From assembly GCA_903873485.1 (NCBI GenBank), contig CAIQOO010000173.1, forward strand, positions 1 to 51,117: a stretch of 51,117 bases of DNA, in the 5' to 3' direction. A model generated the notes under the pieces. The model did not search any database, was not told where the DNA came from, and saw nothing but the letters and a program-made list of their open reading frames with translations. The position numbers and the translations under genes are program-made. This document shows positions 33,972-44,304 of the stretch, one piece after another (position 1 is the first letter of the stretch; every line of letters starts with the position of its first letter). Source of the stretch: an uncultured beta proteobacterium. Lineage in GTDB: Bacteria > Pseudomonadota > Gammaproteobacteria > Burkholderiales > Burkholderiaceae_C.

Positions 33972-35504
33972 TCAGCGTCTGCCGCCAAAGATGCCACCGA
34001 GCACGCCGCGCATGATCTGGCGACCGACTTCGCGGCCGATCGAGCTGGCGGCACTTTTGAACAACTGCTCGCCGACCGAGGTGCGCCGCCCGCCACCGCC
34101 GCTGATCAAGTTGCCCAGCCCGGAACTGATGCTGTCAAACATGCCGCCACTTGGTGCAGCGGGCGCGTCGGCAGCGCCTGCCGTATTGCTCCGCGCGGTC
34201 TTGATATCGGCCTGTTCGGCCCGGGCGGCTGCATGGCCCTTGAGCTTTTCAAACGCCGATTCGCGGTCAAGCGTCGTTTCATAGACTCCGGCGACGATTG
34301 ATTCTTCAATCAGCGTTTGACGCTGCTGCGGCGAAATTGGCCCGATCTGGCTGGCCGGCGGCAGCACAAACACCCGCTCAGTCTCAGTCGGGCGGCCTTT
34401 TTCGTCCAGAAAACTGACCAGCGCTTCGCCCACACCCAGTTCGGAAATGGCGGCACCGATGTCCAGCCCGGCTTTGGGCCGCATGGTGTCGGCGGTGGCC
34501 TTGACGGCTTTTTGATCCCGTGGCGTGAAGGCGCGCAGCGCATGCTGCACCCTGTTGCCCAACTGCGCCAGCACCGAGTCTGGGATATCGAGCGGGTTTT
34601 GCGTGACAAAAAAAACGCCGACACCCTTGGAGCGCACCAGCCGCACCACCAGTTCGATGCGTTCAACCAGCACCTTGGGCGCATCGGCAAACAGCAGGTG
34701 TGCTTCGTCAAAGAAAAACACCAGTTTCGGTTGATCCAGGTCGCCCACTTCGGGCAGGGTCTCAAACAGCTCGCTGAGCAGCCAGAGCAAAAAGGTGCTG
34801 TAGAGCCGCGGCGAATTCATCAACTGATCGGCCGCCAGCACGTTGATCACACCGCGTCCGGCACCGTCGGTCTGCATGAAGTCGGCAATGTTGAGCATCG
34901 GTTCGCCAAAAAACGCATGGCCACCCTGTTGCTCAATCTGCATCAGGCCACGCTGAATGGCGCCAATGCTGGCGGCGCTGATGTTGCCATACTCGGTGGT
35001 GAAGCTTGCTGCGTTGTCGCCGACATATTGGCACATGGCGCGCAGGTCTTTCATGTCGAGCAGCAGCAAACCATCGTCATCGGCTATTTTGAACACCAGT
35101 TGCAGCACGCCCGCCTGGGTTTCATTCAGGTTGAGCATGCGTGCCAGCAGCAGCGGCCCCAAATCGCTCACGGTGGCGCGCACCGGATGGCCCTGCTGGC
35201 CGAAGACGTCCCACAAGGTGGTTGGAAATGATTCAAATTCAGGAGCAGGAAGCGCTCGCTCAGCAAGGACTTTAAGCAGTTTTGCTGAAGACACGCCGGC
35301 CTGTGAAATGCCGGTCAGGTCGCCTTTGATGTCGGCCATGAAGACTGGCACACCGAGCCGCGAGAAGCCCTCGGCCAGGGTTTGCAGGGTAATGGTTTTG
35401 CCGGTGCCGGTGGCCCCGGTGATCAGACCATGGCGGTTGGCCTTGTCGGGTCGCAAAAAACATTGCGTCTGGCCATGTTGTGCTATCAGGATAGGTTCAG
35501 GCAT
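33972..35504 (-). CDS. HerA-like P-loop ATPase (DUF853, YjgR family)
   Basis: Cytosolic ATPase of 510 residues from the HerA/FtsK-type helicase superfamily. It has Walker [19 protein letters not shown], Walker [14 protein letters not shown], a sensor region [15 protein letters not shown], and a glycine-rich C-terminus ending [11 protein letters not shown]. The N-terminal [20 protein letters not shown] and NRHGLITG are typical of the YjgR group, whose function is not established. ATG 35504 is used because it begins the conserved domain. It is divergent from yebC, with only 58 bases between them. Confidence 0.9.
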   Translation of the reverse strand: MPEPILIAQHGQTQCFLRPDKANRHGLITGATGTGKTITLQTLAEGFSRLGVPVFMADIKGDLTGISQAGVSSAKLLKVLAERALPAPEFESFPTTLWDVFGQQGHPVRATVSDLGPLLLARMLNLNETQAGVLQLVFKIADDDGLLLLDMKDLRAMCQYVGDNAASFTTEYGNISAASIGAIQRGLMQIEQQGGHAFFGEPMLNIADFMQTDGAGRGVINVLAADQLMNSPRLYSTFLLWLLSELFETLPEVGDLDQPKLVFFFDEAHLLFADAPKVLVERIELVVRLVRSKGVGVFFVTQNPLDIPDSVLAQLGNRVQHALRAFTPRDQKAVKATADTMRPKAGLDIGAAISELGVGEALVSFLDEKGRPTETERVFVLPPASQIGPISPQQRQTLIEESIVAGVYETTLDRESAFEKLKGHAAARAEQADIKTARSNTAGAADAPAAPSGGMFDSISSGLGNLISGGGGRRTSVGEQLFKSAASSIGREVGRQIMRGVLGGIFGGRR

Positions 35505-35562
35505 ATCAAGCTCAAAAAGTACAATCAGGCCAATAGGGTAACGAACTTTCGAAGGATTTCTC

Positions 35563-36297
35563 GTGGCAGGACACAGCAAATGGGCTAATATTCAGCACCG
35601 CAAGGGCCGTCAGGACGAAAAGCGCGGCAAGATCTGGACGCGCATCATCCGCGAAATCACGGTGGCCGCGCGTGCCGGTGGCGGCGACTTGTCGATCAAT
35701 CCGCGTCTGCGCCTGGCGGTGGACCGGGCCCGTGCGGCCAACATGCCGGCCGACCGCGTCAAGTACAACATTGACAAGGCCACCGGCAGTGTCGAGGGCA
35801 TCAGTTACGAAGAAATCCGCTATGAAGGCTACGGCATTGGCGGTGCCGCCATCATTGTCGATACCATGACCGACAACAAAGTGCGCACGGTAGCCGAAGT
35901 CCGACATGTGTTTTCCAAGTATGGCGGCAATATGGGCACCGAAGGCTCGGTGTCGTTTCAGTTCAGGCACTGCGGCCAGATCATTTTTGCCCCTGGCGTC
36001 AGCGAAGACCGGGTGATGGAAGTGGCGCTTGATGCGGGCGCCGACGACGTCATCACCGACTTGGATGGCGCAATTGAGGTGCTGACTTCGGTGGCTGACT
36101 TTGAAGCCGTGAAAAACGCGCTGGAGGCCGCAGGGCTAAGCCCGGATGACGCTGAAATCACCATGCGCGCAGAAAACCCGATTGAACTTGCCGGTGATGA
36201 AGCCACCCGCATGCAAAAGTTGCTTGACGCGATTGAAGACCTCGACGATGTGCAGGAGGTTTATCACAATGCCGAGATGGAAGCTGGAACCCCATGA
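35563..36297 (+). CDS. yebC: YebC/PmpR-family regulatory or translation factor
   Basis: 244-residue protein beginning [20 protein letters not shown], the near-invariant YebC N-terminus. It also contains [20 protein letters not shown] and the acidic C-terminal [20 protein letters not shown]. The family was described as transcriptional regulators and more recently linked to relief of ribosome stalling. It starts at GTG 35563 with GAAGGA upstream. It leads an eight-gene operon and overlaps purD by 4 bases. Confidence 0.95.
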   Translation: MAGHSKWANIQHRKGRQDEKRGKIWTRIIREITVAARAGGGDLSINPRLRLAVDRARAANMPADRVKYNIDKATGSVEGISYEEIRYEGYGIGGAAIIVDTMTDNKVRTVAEVRHVFSKYGGNMGTEGSVSFQFRHCGQIIFAPGVSEDRVMEVALDAGADDVITDLDGAIEVLTSVADFEAVKNALEAAGLSPDDAEITMRAENPIELAGDEATRMQKLLDAIEDLDDVQEVYHNAEMEAGTP

Positions 36298-37610
36298 AAA
36301 TTCTCGTCATTGGCGGCGGTGGCCGCGAACATGCGCTGGCCTGGAAACTGGCCCAGTCGCCCAAGGCGCACAAAATCTACTTGGCGCCGGGCAACGGCGG
36401 CACGGCGCCGGAACCCCGGTTTGAGAACATCAACATCACCGACGTGCCAAGCCTGCGCGAGTGGGCTCTTGAAAAAAGAATTGTCTTGACGGTAGTCGGC
36501 CCCGAAGGCCCGCTGGCCGCTGGCGTGGTGGATGAATTTCGCAAACATGGCCTGCGGGTGTTTGGGCCGAGCCAGGCGGCCGCCCAACTGGAAAGCTCCA
36601 AGGATTTTTCCAAAGCTTTCATGAAACGCCACGGCATTCCCACTGCTGACTATCAAACCTTTACCGATCTGGCGGCAGCACATGCCTATCTTGACCAAAA
36701 AGGCGCGCCGATTGTCGTCAAGGCCGATGGTCTGGCGGCTGGCAAGGGCGTCGTCGTGGCGTTGAGTTTGGCCGAGGCACACCAGGCGGTGGATTTCATG
36801 CTGCAAGACAACGCGCTCGGTGTCAGCCACAACGCCGGTGCCGATGGGGTGGCGCTGCCGCGGGTGGTGATTGAGGAGTTTTTGACCGGCGAGGAAGCCA
36901 GCTTCATGGTCATGGTGGATGGCAAAAATGTGCTGCCGCTGGCCACTAGCCAAGACCACAAACGCCTGCTCAACGGCGATTTGGGTCCCAACACCGGCGG
37001 CATGGGCGCCTATTCGCCGGCCTTGGTGGTAACACCCGATGTCCACGCCCGCGCCATGCGCGACATCATTTTGCCAACCGTGCGCGGCATGGAAAAAGAC
37101 GGTATTCCCTACACCGGTTTCCTGTATGCCGGCCTGATGATCGATGCCCACGGCAAGCCCAAAACGCTTGAATTCAACTGCCGTCTGGGCGACCCCGAAA
37201 CCCAGCCGATCATGATGCGCCTGAAGTCCGACCTGGTGGATGTGCTGCTGGCCGCCACCGAGGCCGGGCCGCACGGCAAGCTTGACCAGGTGGAACTCAA
37301 ATGGGATCGTCGTACCGCCCTCTGTGTGGTGCTGGCAGCGCACGGCTACCCGTCACAGCCACGCCTGGGCGATTTGATTACCGGCTTGCCCCGCGAAACT
37401 GAGGATACTTGTGTTTTCCACGCCGGCACCCGGCTGCATGACGGGCAGATGCTGAGTGCCGGTGGCCGGGTGTTGTGCGTCACGGCGCTGGCAGACAACG
37501 TGCGCCTGGCCCAGCAGCGCGCTTACGAAGTGGTGTCCGGTATCCGTTTTGATGGCATGCAATACCGCACCGACATCGGCTACCGCGCCATCAAGGGCGC
37601 GGCCGCATGA
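36294..37610 (+). CDS. purD: phosphoribosylamine-glycine ligase
   Basis: Second step of de novo purine synthesis: phosphoribosylamine + glycine + ATP to GAR. The ATP-grasp protein of 438 residues starts [20 protein letters not shown] and has [14 protein letters not shown], the nucleotide loop [15 protein letters not shown] and the metal-binding [15 protein letters not shown]. Length and motifs are complete. It overlaps yebC and hemF by 4 bases each. Confidence 0.97.
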   Translation: MKILVIGGGGREHALAWKLAQSPKAHKIYLAPGNGGTAPEPRFENINITDVPSLREWALEKRIVLTVVGPEGPLAAGVVDEFRKHGLRVFGPSQAAAQLESSKDFSKAFMKRHGIPTADYQTFTDLAAAHAYLDQKGAPIVVKADGLAAGKGVVVALSLAEAHQAVDFMLQDNALGVSHNAGADGVALPRVVIEEFLTGEEASFMVMVDGKNVLPLATSQDHKRLLNGDLGPNTGGMGAYSPALVVTPDVHARAMRDIILPTVRGMEKDGIPYTGFLYAGLMIDAHGKPKTLEFNCRLGDPETQPIMMRLKSDLVDVLLAATEAGPHGKLDQVELKWDRRTALCVVLAAHGYPSQPRLGDLITGLPRETEDTCVFHAGTRLHDGQMLSAGGRVLCVTALADNVRLAQQRAYEVVSGIRFDGMQYRTDIGYRAIKGAAA

Positions 37611-38539
37611 CTAGCGGGTTGTTGAGCGGTAATCCGACCGCAGTGGTTGGTCAATATCTACAGGGTTTGCAGGCCGGCATCACCGCAGCCGTGGCCGAGG
37701 TCGATGGCACGGCGTTCTTGACCGATGTCTGGCAAAAGCCGCCGGGCGAACTGCTGCAAGGCCAGGGCATCACGCAAATCCTCGAAGGCGGGCCGGTCTT
37801 TGAGCGTGCCGGTTGTGGTTTTTCTCATGTGAGCGGCCCCAGGCTGCCACCATCGGCGACACAACACCGGCCAGAACTGGCCGGTGCGCCGTTTGAAGCC
37901 ATGGGGGTGTCGCTGGTGTTTCATCCGCGCAGCCCTTATGTGCCGACGGTGCACATGAATGTGCGCATGATTTCTGCCACCGGGCCAGATGGTCAGGTGG
38001 TCTGCTGGTTTGGCGGCGGCATGGACCTGACACCGTATTACGGGTTTGCCATAGATGCCGTGCATTTTCACCAAAGCTGCAAAACCGCCTTGCAGCCGTT
38101 TGGTGATGACAAGTACCCGCGTTTCAAAATCTGGTGTGACGACTATTTTTACCTCAAACACCGCGACGAGCAGCGCGGTGTCGGTGGTATTTTCTTTGAT
38201 GATTTCTCGGAGCTTGGGCCAGAACAAAGCCTGGCCATGATGCAGTCGGTCGGGGATGCGTTTTTGGGAGCCTATTTGCCGATTGTCGAGCGGCGCAAGC
38301 ATGCCGCTTATGGTCAGCGCGAACGCGACTTTCAGTTGTACCGGCGTGGCCGTTATGTGGAATTCAACCTGGTGTGGGACCGCGGCACCCATTTTGGCCT
38401 GCAGTCGGGCGGGCGCACCGAATCGATTCTGCTGTCGATGCCGCCGCTGGCCAGTTGGGCTTACCGCCAGGCGCCAGAAGACGGCACGCCGGAGGCTGAG
38501 CTGTACCATCAATTTTTGGTACGCAAGGACTGGGTTTGA
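37607..38539 (+). CDS. hemF: oxygen-dependent coproporphyrinogen III oxidase
   Basis: Haem biosynthesis enzyme that decarboxylates two propionates using O2, indicating aerobic haem synthesis. The 310-residue protein has the family signature [28 protein letters not shown], the [14 protein letters not shown] motif, [20 protein letters not shown] and the C-terminal [20 protein letters not shown]. It overlaps purD (ATGA) and nadD (TTGA). Confidence 0.97.
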   Translation: MTSGLLSGNPTAVVGQYLQGLQAGITAAVAEVDGTAFLTDVWQKPPGELLQGQGITQILEGGPVFERAGCGFSHVSGPRLPPSATQHRPELAGAPFEAMGVSLVFHPRSPYVPTVHMNVRMISATGPDGQVVCWFGGGMDLTPYYGFAIDAVHFHQSCKTALQPFGDDKYPRFKIWCDDYFYLKHRDEQRGVGGIFFDDFSELGPEQSLAMMQSVGDAFLGAYLPIVERRKHAAYGQRERDFQLYRRGRYVEFNLVWDRGTHFGLQSGGRTESILLSMPPLASWAYRQAPEDGTPEAELYHQFLVRKDWV

Positions 38540-39153
38540 CCACGGCTGATGCAGAAGCCCGGCGTGTCGGCGTGATGGGCGGTGCGTTTGATCCACCCCA
38601 TCTGGCGCATGTGGCGCTGGCGCAAGCGGCCTGCGAACAACTGCAGCTTGACCAACTGCGGCTGATTCCCACCGGTCAGGCCTGGCACAAACCGCAGCCT
38701 CTCACGGCTGCGTGCCACCGCCTGGCAATGGCCGAACTGGCATTTGCCGACCTGCCCAAAGTCACGCTTGACCGCCGCGAAATGGCGCGTGATGGCCCCA
38801 GCTACACCATTGACACCTTGCGCGAACTCGCCGTCAGCGAACCGGACGTGCAATGGTTCCTGATCATCGGCGCGGATCAGGCGCGTGCCCTGTGCACCTG
38901 GAAGGCGTGGCACGAGATTCTTCAGTCTGCTATAATTTGTGTAGCTGACCGCGCTTGTTCCATAAGGGCTGGAGCCTTATTTGATGCTGAAATCAAAAAT
39001 CCGGAACGATTTCGGCATCTGGACATGCCCACCATGGCCATCAGCGCCACCGAGATCCGGGCAAGAATTTCTGCCAATCTGGACATCCACACACTGGTGT
39101 GCGAGCCGGTTGCGCGTTATATTGCCGCCCACCACCTTTACCAAACTGTTTGA
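38536..39153 (+). CDS. nadD: nicotinate-nucleotide adenylyltransferase
   Basis: NAD biosynthesis enzyme joining NaMN and ATP to form NaAD. The 205-residue protein has the nucleotidyltransferase motif [16 protein letters not shown] (HxxH-type), [19 protein letters not shown] and the C-terminal [16 protein letters not shown] (the S/T-x-x-I-R motif). Translation appears to start at TTG 38536, overlapping hemF. An interspersed repeat fills residues about 131-150 ([20 protein letters not shown]) within the central domain, apparently without lengthening the protein. Confidence 0.93.
   Translation: MTTADAEARRVGVMGGAFDPPHLAHVALAQAACEQLQLDQLRLIPTGQAWHKPQPLTAACHRLAMAELAFADLPKVTLDRREMARDGPSYTIDTLRELAVSEPDVQWFLIIGADQARALCTWKAWHEILQSAIICVADRACSIRAGALFDAEIKNPERFRHLDMPTMAISATEIRARISANLDIHTLVCEPVARYIAAHHLYQTV
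38928..38985 (+). repeat. interspersed repeat copy 6 (inside nadD)
   Basis: Reads TGCTATAATTTGTGTAGCTG, ACCGCGCTTGTTCC, then ATAAGGGCTGGAGCCTTATT: the most complete copy seen, with a GCTA/TAGC hairpin and a second near-palindrome (AAGGGCT-GG-AGCCTT). Translated in NadD in the same phase as the first mutL copy. Confidence 0.85.
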
Positions 39154-39797
39154 TGACTACCAAAACCGCAACCCAAGCCGAGACAAAACCTGCCAGCAAG
39201 CCCACTGCCAAAGTGATTGCCACCAAAACCACGGGCAAAAAAGATATTCAGAAACTGCAGCGCGCCATTGTCGATGGGCTTGAAGATGTCAAAGCGCAGG
39301 AGATTGTGGTGTTTGACACGGAACATCTCTCTTCCATGTTTGAGCGGGTGATCGTCGCCTCTGGCACCTCAAACCGGCATACCAGGGCGTTGGCTGCCAG
39401 TGTGATGGACGCGGTGCGCGAGGCCGGCTTTGGCAAGCCAAGGGTCGAGGGCGAGGCAAATGGGGAATGGATCATTGTCGATTGCGGCCAGGCCGTGGTG
39501 CATGTGATGCAGCCGACCTTTCGCTCTTATTACAACCTTGAAGAATTATGGGGCGACAAGCCGGTGCGCCTGAAGCTCGGTGCCGCCAAGCCGGTGCTGG
39601 TCGCCGAGGCCGACAAAACGGTTCCGGTCGCCGGGAAGACCATCAAACCGGCCACCAGCCTGAGACGTTCCAGCGCCGCCAAAATAGGTGTGGAACAGGC
39701 GTTTCCGTCCCGGGCGCAGCTCAAAAAGGCTGCGGAGAGTCAAGCCAATGCTGCAAAAAAGGTAGCTGCCAGCAAAACCGCACTGCGCAAAGCCTGA
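39153..39797 (+). CDS. rsfS: ribosomal silencing factor RsfS with long Lys/Ala-rich tails
   Basis: Binds ribosomal protein uL14 and blocks subunit joining under starvation. The core (about residues 30-140) is clear: [55 protein letters not shown] and [15 protein letters not shown]. Most RsfS proteins are 105-150 residues; this one is 214, with a Thr/Lys/Ala-rich N-terminal extension and a C-terminal tail of about 75 residues rich in Lys, Ala and Ser. ATG 39153 overlaps the nadD stop. Confidence 0.93.
   Translation: MTTKTATQAETKPASKPTAKVIATKTTGKKDIQKLQRAIVDGLEDVKAQEIVVFDTEHLSSMFERVIVASGTSNRHTRALAASVMDAVREAGFGKPRVEGEANGEWIIVDCGQAVVHVMQPTFRSYYNLEELWGDKPVRLKLGAAKPVLVAEADKTVPVAGKTIKPATSLRRSSAAKIGVEQAFPSRAQLKKAAESQANAAKKVAASKTALRKA
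39748..39782 (+). repeat. possible degenerate interspersed repeat in the rsfS tail
   Basis: TGCTGCAAAAAAGGTAGCTG then CCAGCAAAACCG resembles the left half of the repeat (GCTAT-n-GTAGCTG-n) but the AAGGGCTAGAGGCC half is absent. It could be chance in a Lys/Ala-coding tract. Confidence 0.3.
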
Positions 39798-39799
39798 TC

Positions 39800-40267
39800 G
39801 TGCGACTGCTGATTGTTGCGGTAGGTCAGCGCGTGCCCGACTGGACACAAACCGCCTGGAACGACTATGCCAAGCGTTTTCCATTCGAGTTGAAGGTCGA
39901 ACTCCGGGCCGTCAAGACCGAAGCGCGTGCTTCCAAGTCAATTGACAACTTGCATGCCGCCGAGCGTGTCCGCATTGAGGCGGCCATTCCCAAGGGCTGT
40001 CGGGTGGTGGCACTTGATGAACATGGCACGGCGCTATCGACTTTGGCGCTGGCCGGCAAACTCCAGGACTGGCAACTGTCGGGCGACGATATCGCGCTGG
40101 TGATTGGCGGCCCGGACGGGCTGGAGCCGGCCTTTTTGCAGGCCGCGCATGAGCGCATTCGCCTGTCGGACCTGACCTTGCCGCATGCCCTGGTGCGGGT
40201 GTTGCTGATTGAACAGCTTTACCGTGCCTGGTCGATCAATGCCCATCACCCCTACCATCGGCAATAG
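39800..40267 (+). CDS. rlmH: 23S rRNA (pseudouridine1915-N3)-methyltransferase
   Basis: SPOUT-class methyltransferase of 155 residues that modifies helix 69 of 23S rRNA. It starts at GTG 39800 ([15 protein letters not shown]) and contains the SAM-binding knot segments [23 protein letters not shown] and the C-terminal [20 protein letters not shown], ending HPYHRQ as in E. coli RlmH (H-P-Y-H). The length matches the family. It lies two bases after rsfS. Confidence 0.96.
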   Translation: MRLLIVAVGQRVPDWTQTAWNDYAKRFPFELKVELRAVKTEARASKSIDNLHAAERVRIEAAIPKGCRVVALDEHGTALSTLALAGKLQDWQLSGDDIALVIGGPDGLEPAFLQAAHERIRLSDLTLPHALVRVLLIEQLYRAWSINAHHPYHRQ

Positions 40268-40277
40268 CGGCTGGTCC

Positions 40278-40880
40278 ATGCATTCATTGGTTTATCTCGC
40301 CTCGCAGAGTCCGCGCCGCCGGCAGTTGCTTGATCAGTTGGGTATTGCCTGCGAACTGCTGTTGCCCGGCCCGGATGAAGATGCGGAGGCGCTGGAACAG
40401 GTGCTGCCGCGCGAGTTACCGCTGCGTTATGTGCAGCGGGTCACGCAACTCAAGCTTGATGCCGCATTGCTGCGCCAAAAGCGGCGCGGTCTGCCGGATG
40501 CGCCGGTGTTGTGCGCCGACACCACTGTGGCACTGGGGAGGACCATCTTTGGCAAGCCGTTCGATCAGCAGGACGCCGCACGCATGTTGCAAGACCTGTC
40601 GGGCAACACCCACACGGTGCTGACTGGGGTGGTTGTGGGCACCGATTGGCAGCGCCTGGCCCTGGTGTCGCGTTCGCGGGTAAGCCTGGCGCCGATGAGT
40701 GCGGCCCAGATCGAGAATTACGTGGCAAGCGGCGAGCCGATCGGCAAGGCCGGTGCTTACGCGGTGCAGGGCAGGGCGGCGGCATACATCAGCAAAATCA
40801 GCGGCAGTTATTCGGGCATCATGGGCTTGCCGCTGTTTGAGACTGCCCAATTGTTGCGTTCGTTCGGGTTCAATGTTTAA
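40278..40880 (+). CDS. Maf-family nucleotide pyrophosphatase
   Basis: House-cleaning nucleoside triphosphate pyrophosphatase of 200 residues. The N-terminal LVYLASQSPRRRQLLDQLGI (S-x-S-x-R-R motif), VLCADTTVALG and the C-terminal GKAGAYAVQGRAAAYISKI plus GSYSGIMGLPL are diagnostic. The R/TxxD-type specificity cannot be fixed by eye, but a dTTP/UTP-type (YhdE) enzyme is likely from its position next to rng. ATG 40278 follows rlmH by 10 bases. Confidence 0.94.
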   Translation: MHSLVYLASQSPRRRQLLDQLGIACELLLPGPDEDAEALEQVLPRELPLRYVQRVTQLKLDAALLRQKRRGLPDAPVLCADTTVALGRTIFGKPFDQQDAARMLQDLSGNTHTVLTGVVVGTDWQRLALVSRSRVSLAPMSAAQIENYVASGEPIGKAGAYAVQGRAAAYISKISGSYSGIMGLPLFETAQLLRSFGFNV

Positions 40881-40892
40881 GGTGGCAAGGGG

Positions 40893-42374
40893 ATGTCCAT
40901 GCAACAAGATATTTTGATCAACTGGTCACCGCAAGAAACGCGTGTTGCCGTGGTGGAAAACGGCGTGCTGCAAGAGTTGCATGTGGAACGTTCGCTTGAG
41001 CGGGGTCTGGTGGGCAATGTGTACCTGGGCCGGGTGGCGCGGGTGCTACCGGGCATGCAGTCGGCCTTCATTGACATGGGTCTTGAACGCGCCGCCTTTT
41101 TGCATGTGGCCGATGTCTGGCATCCACCCGCCGAGGGCGAGACCCTGTCGTCCGCGCGCAGTTCAGCGCCGCAGATACCGATTGAAAAACAGGTCTTTGA
41201 AGGTCAGAGCCTGATGGTGCAAGTGATCAAGGATCCGATTGGCACCAAGGGTGCCCGGTTGTCAACCCAGATCAGCATTGCCGGGCGCATGCTGGTTTTT
41301 TTGCCGCAGGACGAGCATATTGGCGTGTCGCAAAAAATCCCGGCGGCACAGCGTGACGAACTGCGTCGGCGCATGCAGCAATTGGCGGGGGAGCAGGGCG
41401 GTGGTTTTATTTTGCGAACCAATGGCGAGGACGCATCCGACAAGGAGTTGTCTGACGACATTGCCTACTTGCGCAAAGCCTGGCAGCGCCTGCGTGAAGC
41501 GGCCACCCGCCTGCCCGCCGCCTCCTTGCTGCACCAGGACCTGAATTTGCTGCAACGGGTGCTGCGTGATCTGGCCAGCGATCAAACCCAGTCGATCAAG
41601 GTCGATTCGCTGGAGCAGTTCGAGAATTTAACCGCCTTTGGGCAAGAGTTCATGCCGGCAGCGGCGCAAAAGCTGCAGCACTACAAAGGTGAGCGTCCGA
41701 TATTTGACCTGTACGCAATTGACGAAGAAATTGCCCGGGCGCTGGGCCGGCGGGTTGAACTCAAATCAGGCGGCTATTTGATTGTGGACCAGACCGAAGC
41801 GCTGACCACGGTGGATGTCAATACCGGCGGTTTTGTCGGTGTCCGCAATTTTGACGACACTATCTTCAAGACCAACCTGGAAGCGGCACAGGCGATTGCC
41901 CGGCAACTGCGGCTGCGCAACCTGGGCGGCATCATCATTGTCGATTTCATCGACATGGTGCGCGAAGACCATCGCGAAGCGGTGTTGGCAGAAATTCGCA
42001 AACAACTCGCGCGTGACCGGGTCAAAACCATGTGCGGTGGATTTTCGCAGTTGGGGCTGGTCGAAATGACGCGCAAGCGCACCCGCGAATCATTGGCCCA
42101 CATGCTGTGCGAGCCGTGCCCGCTGTGCCATGCCAGGGGTGTCGTGAAAACCGCGCGCAGTGTGGCCTACGACATTTTTCGCGAGATTTTGCGCGAAGCC
42201 CGGCAATTCAACCCGCGTGAATTCCGGGTGGTTGCTTCACCCAAGGTGATCGAGCTGTTTCTGGACGAAGAAAGCCAGCATCTGGCGAGCTTGAGCGAAT
42301 TCATTGGCAAGCCGGTGTCGTTGCAAAGCGAAAGTGCCATGGGGCAGGAGCAATACGATATCGTGCTGCTGTAG
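40893..42374 (+). CDS. rng: ribonuclease G
   Basis: Endoribonuclease of 493 residues that matures the 5' end of 16S rRNA and degrades mRNAs. It has an S1 domain (GLVGNVYLGRVARVLPGMQS, then AFIDMGLERAAFLH), the DNase I-like catalytic part with the acidic motif LIVDQTEALTTVDVNTGGFV and the second metal residue in IIVDFIDM, and the zinc-link CEPCPLCHARG joining subunits. It lacks the long RNase E C-terminal scaffold. It closes the operon started by yebC. Confidence 0.96.
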   Translation: MSMQQDILINWSPQETRVAVVENGVLQELHVERSLERGLVGNVYLGRVARVLPGMQSAFIDMGLERAAFLHVADVWHPPAEGETLSSARSSAPQIPIEKQVFEGQSLMVQVIKDPIGTKGARLSTQISIAGRMLVFLPQDEHIGVSQKIPAAQRDELRRRMQQLAGEQGGGFILRTNGEDASDKELSDDIAYLRKAWQRLREAATRLPAASLLHQDLNLLQRVLRDLASDQTQSIKVDSLEQFENLTAFGQEFMPAAAQKLQHYKGERPIFDLYAIDEEIARALGRRVELKSGGYLIVDQTEALTTVDVNTGGFVGVRNFDDTIFKTNLEAAQAIARQLRLRNLGGIIIVDFIDMVREDHREAVLAEIRKQLARDRVKTMCGGFSQLGLVEMTRKRTRESLAHMLCEPCPLCHARGVVKTARSVAYDIFREILREARQFNPREFRVVASPKVIELFLDEESQHLASLSEFIGKPVSLQSESAMGQEQYDIVLL

Positions 42375-42389
42375 CCAGGGGCCTGTGCG

Positions 42390-43136
42390 ATGACCGATGT
42401 CTGCGCCAACGCCGCCCCGATTGCCGTGCTGGTCTATCACCAGATTGACCAGGCGCCGGCAAGAGGTGCACCATTCAGAAGTCTTTATGTCGCACCCGAA
42501 ACATTTGCCCGGCAGATGCGCTGCTTGCAATGGCTGGGCTACCAGGGTCTGTCGATGACGACGCTGTTGCCCTATCTGCGCGGCGACAAGACGGGCCGGG
42601 TGGTGGGGATCACGTTTGACGATGGCTACCTCAACAATTTGACCCTTGCCTTGCCGGTGCTGAACCGGCACGGGTTTTCATCGACCTGCTATGCCGTCAG
42701 CCAATGTCTGGGCCAGACCAATGTGTGGGATCGGGCCACCGGAATGGCACCTGCGCCGCTGATGGATGCCGGGCAGTTGCGCCAATGGCTGGCCGGCGGT
42801 CAGGAGATCGGTGCGCACACGCGCCACCATGTGCACCTGCCTGAGCTGGACGCGGCTGCCAGCCTGAAAGAAATGGCGCTGGGCAAGGCTGAACTGGAAG
42901 CGGTGACACAGGCACCGGTGGCACACTTTTGTTACCCCTACGGCGACTACTGCGCAGAACATGTTGCGCTGGCGCGTCAGGCCGGTTTTTCCTCGGCTGC
43001 CACCTCCCGGCGCGGGCGTTGCCACGCCGGGCAGGATCTGTTGCAGCTTTGCCGGGTGCCGGTACTGCGATCAACTTCATGGCCGGTGTTTTGGCTCAAG
43101 CTGGCGACCCGTTATGAAGACCGTCGAACCGTCTGA
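42390..43136 (+). CDS. polysaccharide deacetylase (NodB homology, CE4)
   Basis: Carbohydrate esterase 4 protein of 248 residues with the catalytic and metal residues of the NodB domain: GITFDDGYLNN (Asp pair) and EIGAHTRHHVHLPEL (H-x3-H). The C-terminal FCYPYGDYCAEHVALARQAG gives the conserved Arg/Trp-loop region. No signal peptide is seen, so it may act on cytosolic lipid-linked sugars or associate with the membrane. It overlaps the glycosyltransferase start by 23 bases and lies 15 bases after rng. Confidence 0.88.
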   Translation: MTDVCANAAPIAVLVYHQIDQAPARGAPFRSLYVAPETFARQMRCLQWLGYQGLSMTTLLPYLRGDKTGRVVGITFDDGYLNNLTLALPVLNRHGFSSTCYAVSQCLGQTNVWDRATGMAPAPLMDAGQLRQWLAGGQEIGAHTRHHVHLPELDAAASLKEMALGKAELEAVTQAPVAHFCYPYGDYCAEHVALARQAGFSSAATSRRGRCHAGQDLLQLCRVPVLRSTSWPVFWLKLATRYEDRRTV

Positions 43137-44304
43137 TGTGCCGGGGCTGCCAGCCAGGCGTTTGCGCATTGCGGTGCTGAACCGGTATTTTTCCAGCACC
43201 GGCGGCGGCGCCGAGCACTATTCGATGGCCTTAGTCGAGCAACTTGCCGCCCGCCACGAGATCCATGTATTTGCCCAGCAGATCGACCACCAGTGGCCGG
43301 GCGTCACTTATCACCAAGTGTCGCAACTGGCAAGGCGACCACGCTGGCTCAACCAGCTCTGGTATGCCGGCGTCACTTGGTGGGCCACGCGCAGTGGCTT
43401 TGATGTGGTGCATTCGCATGAAAACACCTGGCACGGCAACGTGCAAACCGTGCATGTGTTGCCGGTAAAGTACAAGCTGTTTCATGACCGGCACGGTTTC
43501 TCGCTGGCGCTGCGCTGGCTCAAGGTGCTGACCAGCCCGCGTCTGCTGGTGTATCTGTGGCTGGAGCGCTGCCGGATGTCATTGCGGCGGCGGCGCGCCA
43601 TCGTGGTGACCGCCACTGGCCTGATTGAACCAGCCGCCTTGGCCTATCCTGCCTGCGGTGCCGCAATTCAGGTCATCACCCCCGGTGTGGCGCAGGTTGT
43701 TGGCCCGGCCAGTGAACCGCAGCGGCGGTCGGCGCGGCTGCGTCTGGGGCTGCCCATTGGCGGACGCTGTGTTCTGTTTGTCGGCAACGACTTCCGCAGA
43801 AAGGGCTTGCCGACGCTGCTGCAAGCCCTGGCCCAATTGCCCAAAGAGGCCTATTTGGCGGTGGCGGGAAACGCCAGTCAGATACCGCTGTTCAAAAAAC
43901 AGGCCGAACTGGCCGGGCTGGCGCAGCGCATTCATTTTCTGGGTTCATGCAAGCAGATGGACGATGTCTATGCAGCGGCCGACTGCCTGGCGCACCCGAC
44001 GCTGGAGGACAGCTTTGCCATGGTGGTGCTCGAAGCCCTGGCGCATGGCCTGCCGGTGGTGGTCAGCGAGGAAAAGTACTGTGGCATTGCCAGCTTGCTG
44101 ACCGATGAAACCCACGCACTGCTGCTGTCAGACCCGACCGATGCCAAGGCGCTGGCGCAAGCGCTGCAGCGGCTGCTCGATGATGCGGCCTTGCGCCAGC
44201 GGCTGACCCGGTCGGCCAGCCAATTTGCCCGGCAACACTTGTGGGCGGCGGTGGCGCGGCAGCAGGAAACGATTTATCAGGCGCTGTGCAAGCCCAGCCG
44301 ATAG
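43114..44304 (+). CDS. GT4-family glycosyltransferase
   Basis: GT-B fold glycosyltransferase of 396 residues. The acceptor-side N-terminus reads RYFSSTGGGAEHYSMALVEQ and the donor-binding C-terminal half contains VLFVGNDFRRKGLPTLLQAL, HFLGSCKQMDDVYAAADCLA and the E-x7-E motif in EDSFAMVVLEALAHGLPVVV. It likely adds a sugar to lipopolysaccharide core or a capsular glycan. ATG 43114 lies inside the end of the deacetylase gene, and its 3' end overlaps the convergent exporter gene by 28 bases. Confidence 0.9.
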   Translation: MKTVEPSDVPGLPARRLRIAVLNRYFSSTGGGAEHYSMALVEQLAARHEIHVFAQQIDHQWPGVTYHQVSQLARRPRWLNQLWYAGVTWWATRSGFDVVHSHENTWHGNVQTVHVLPVKYKLFHDRHGFSLALRWLKVLTSPRLLVYLWLERCRMSLRRRRAIVVTATGLIEPAALAYPACGAAIQVITPGVAQVVGPASEPQRRSARLRLGLPIGGRCVLFVGNDFRRKGLPTLLQALAQLPKEAYLAVAGNASQIPLFKKQAELAGLAQRIHFLGSCKQMDDVYAAADCLAHPTLEDSFAMVVLEALAHGLPVVVSEEKYCGIASLLTDETHALLLSDPTDAKALAQALQRLLDDAALRQRLTRSASQFARQHLWAAVARQQETIYQALCKPSR

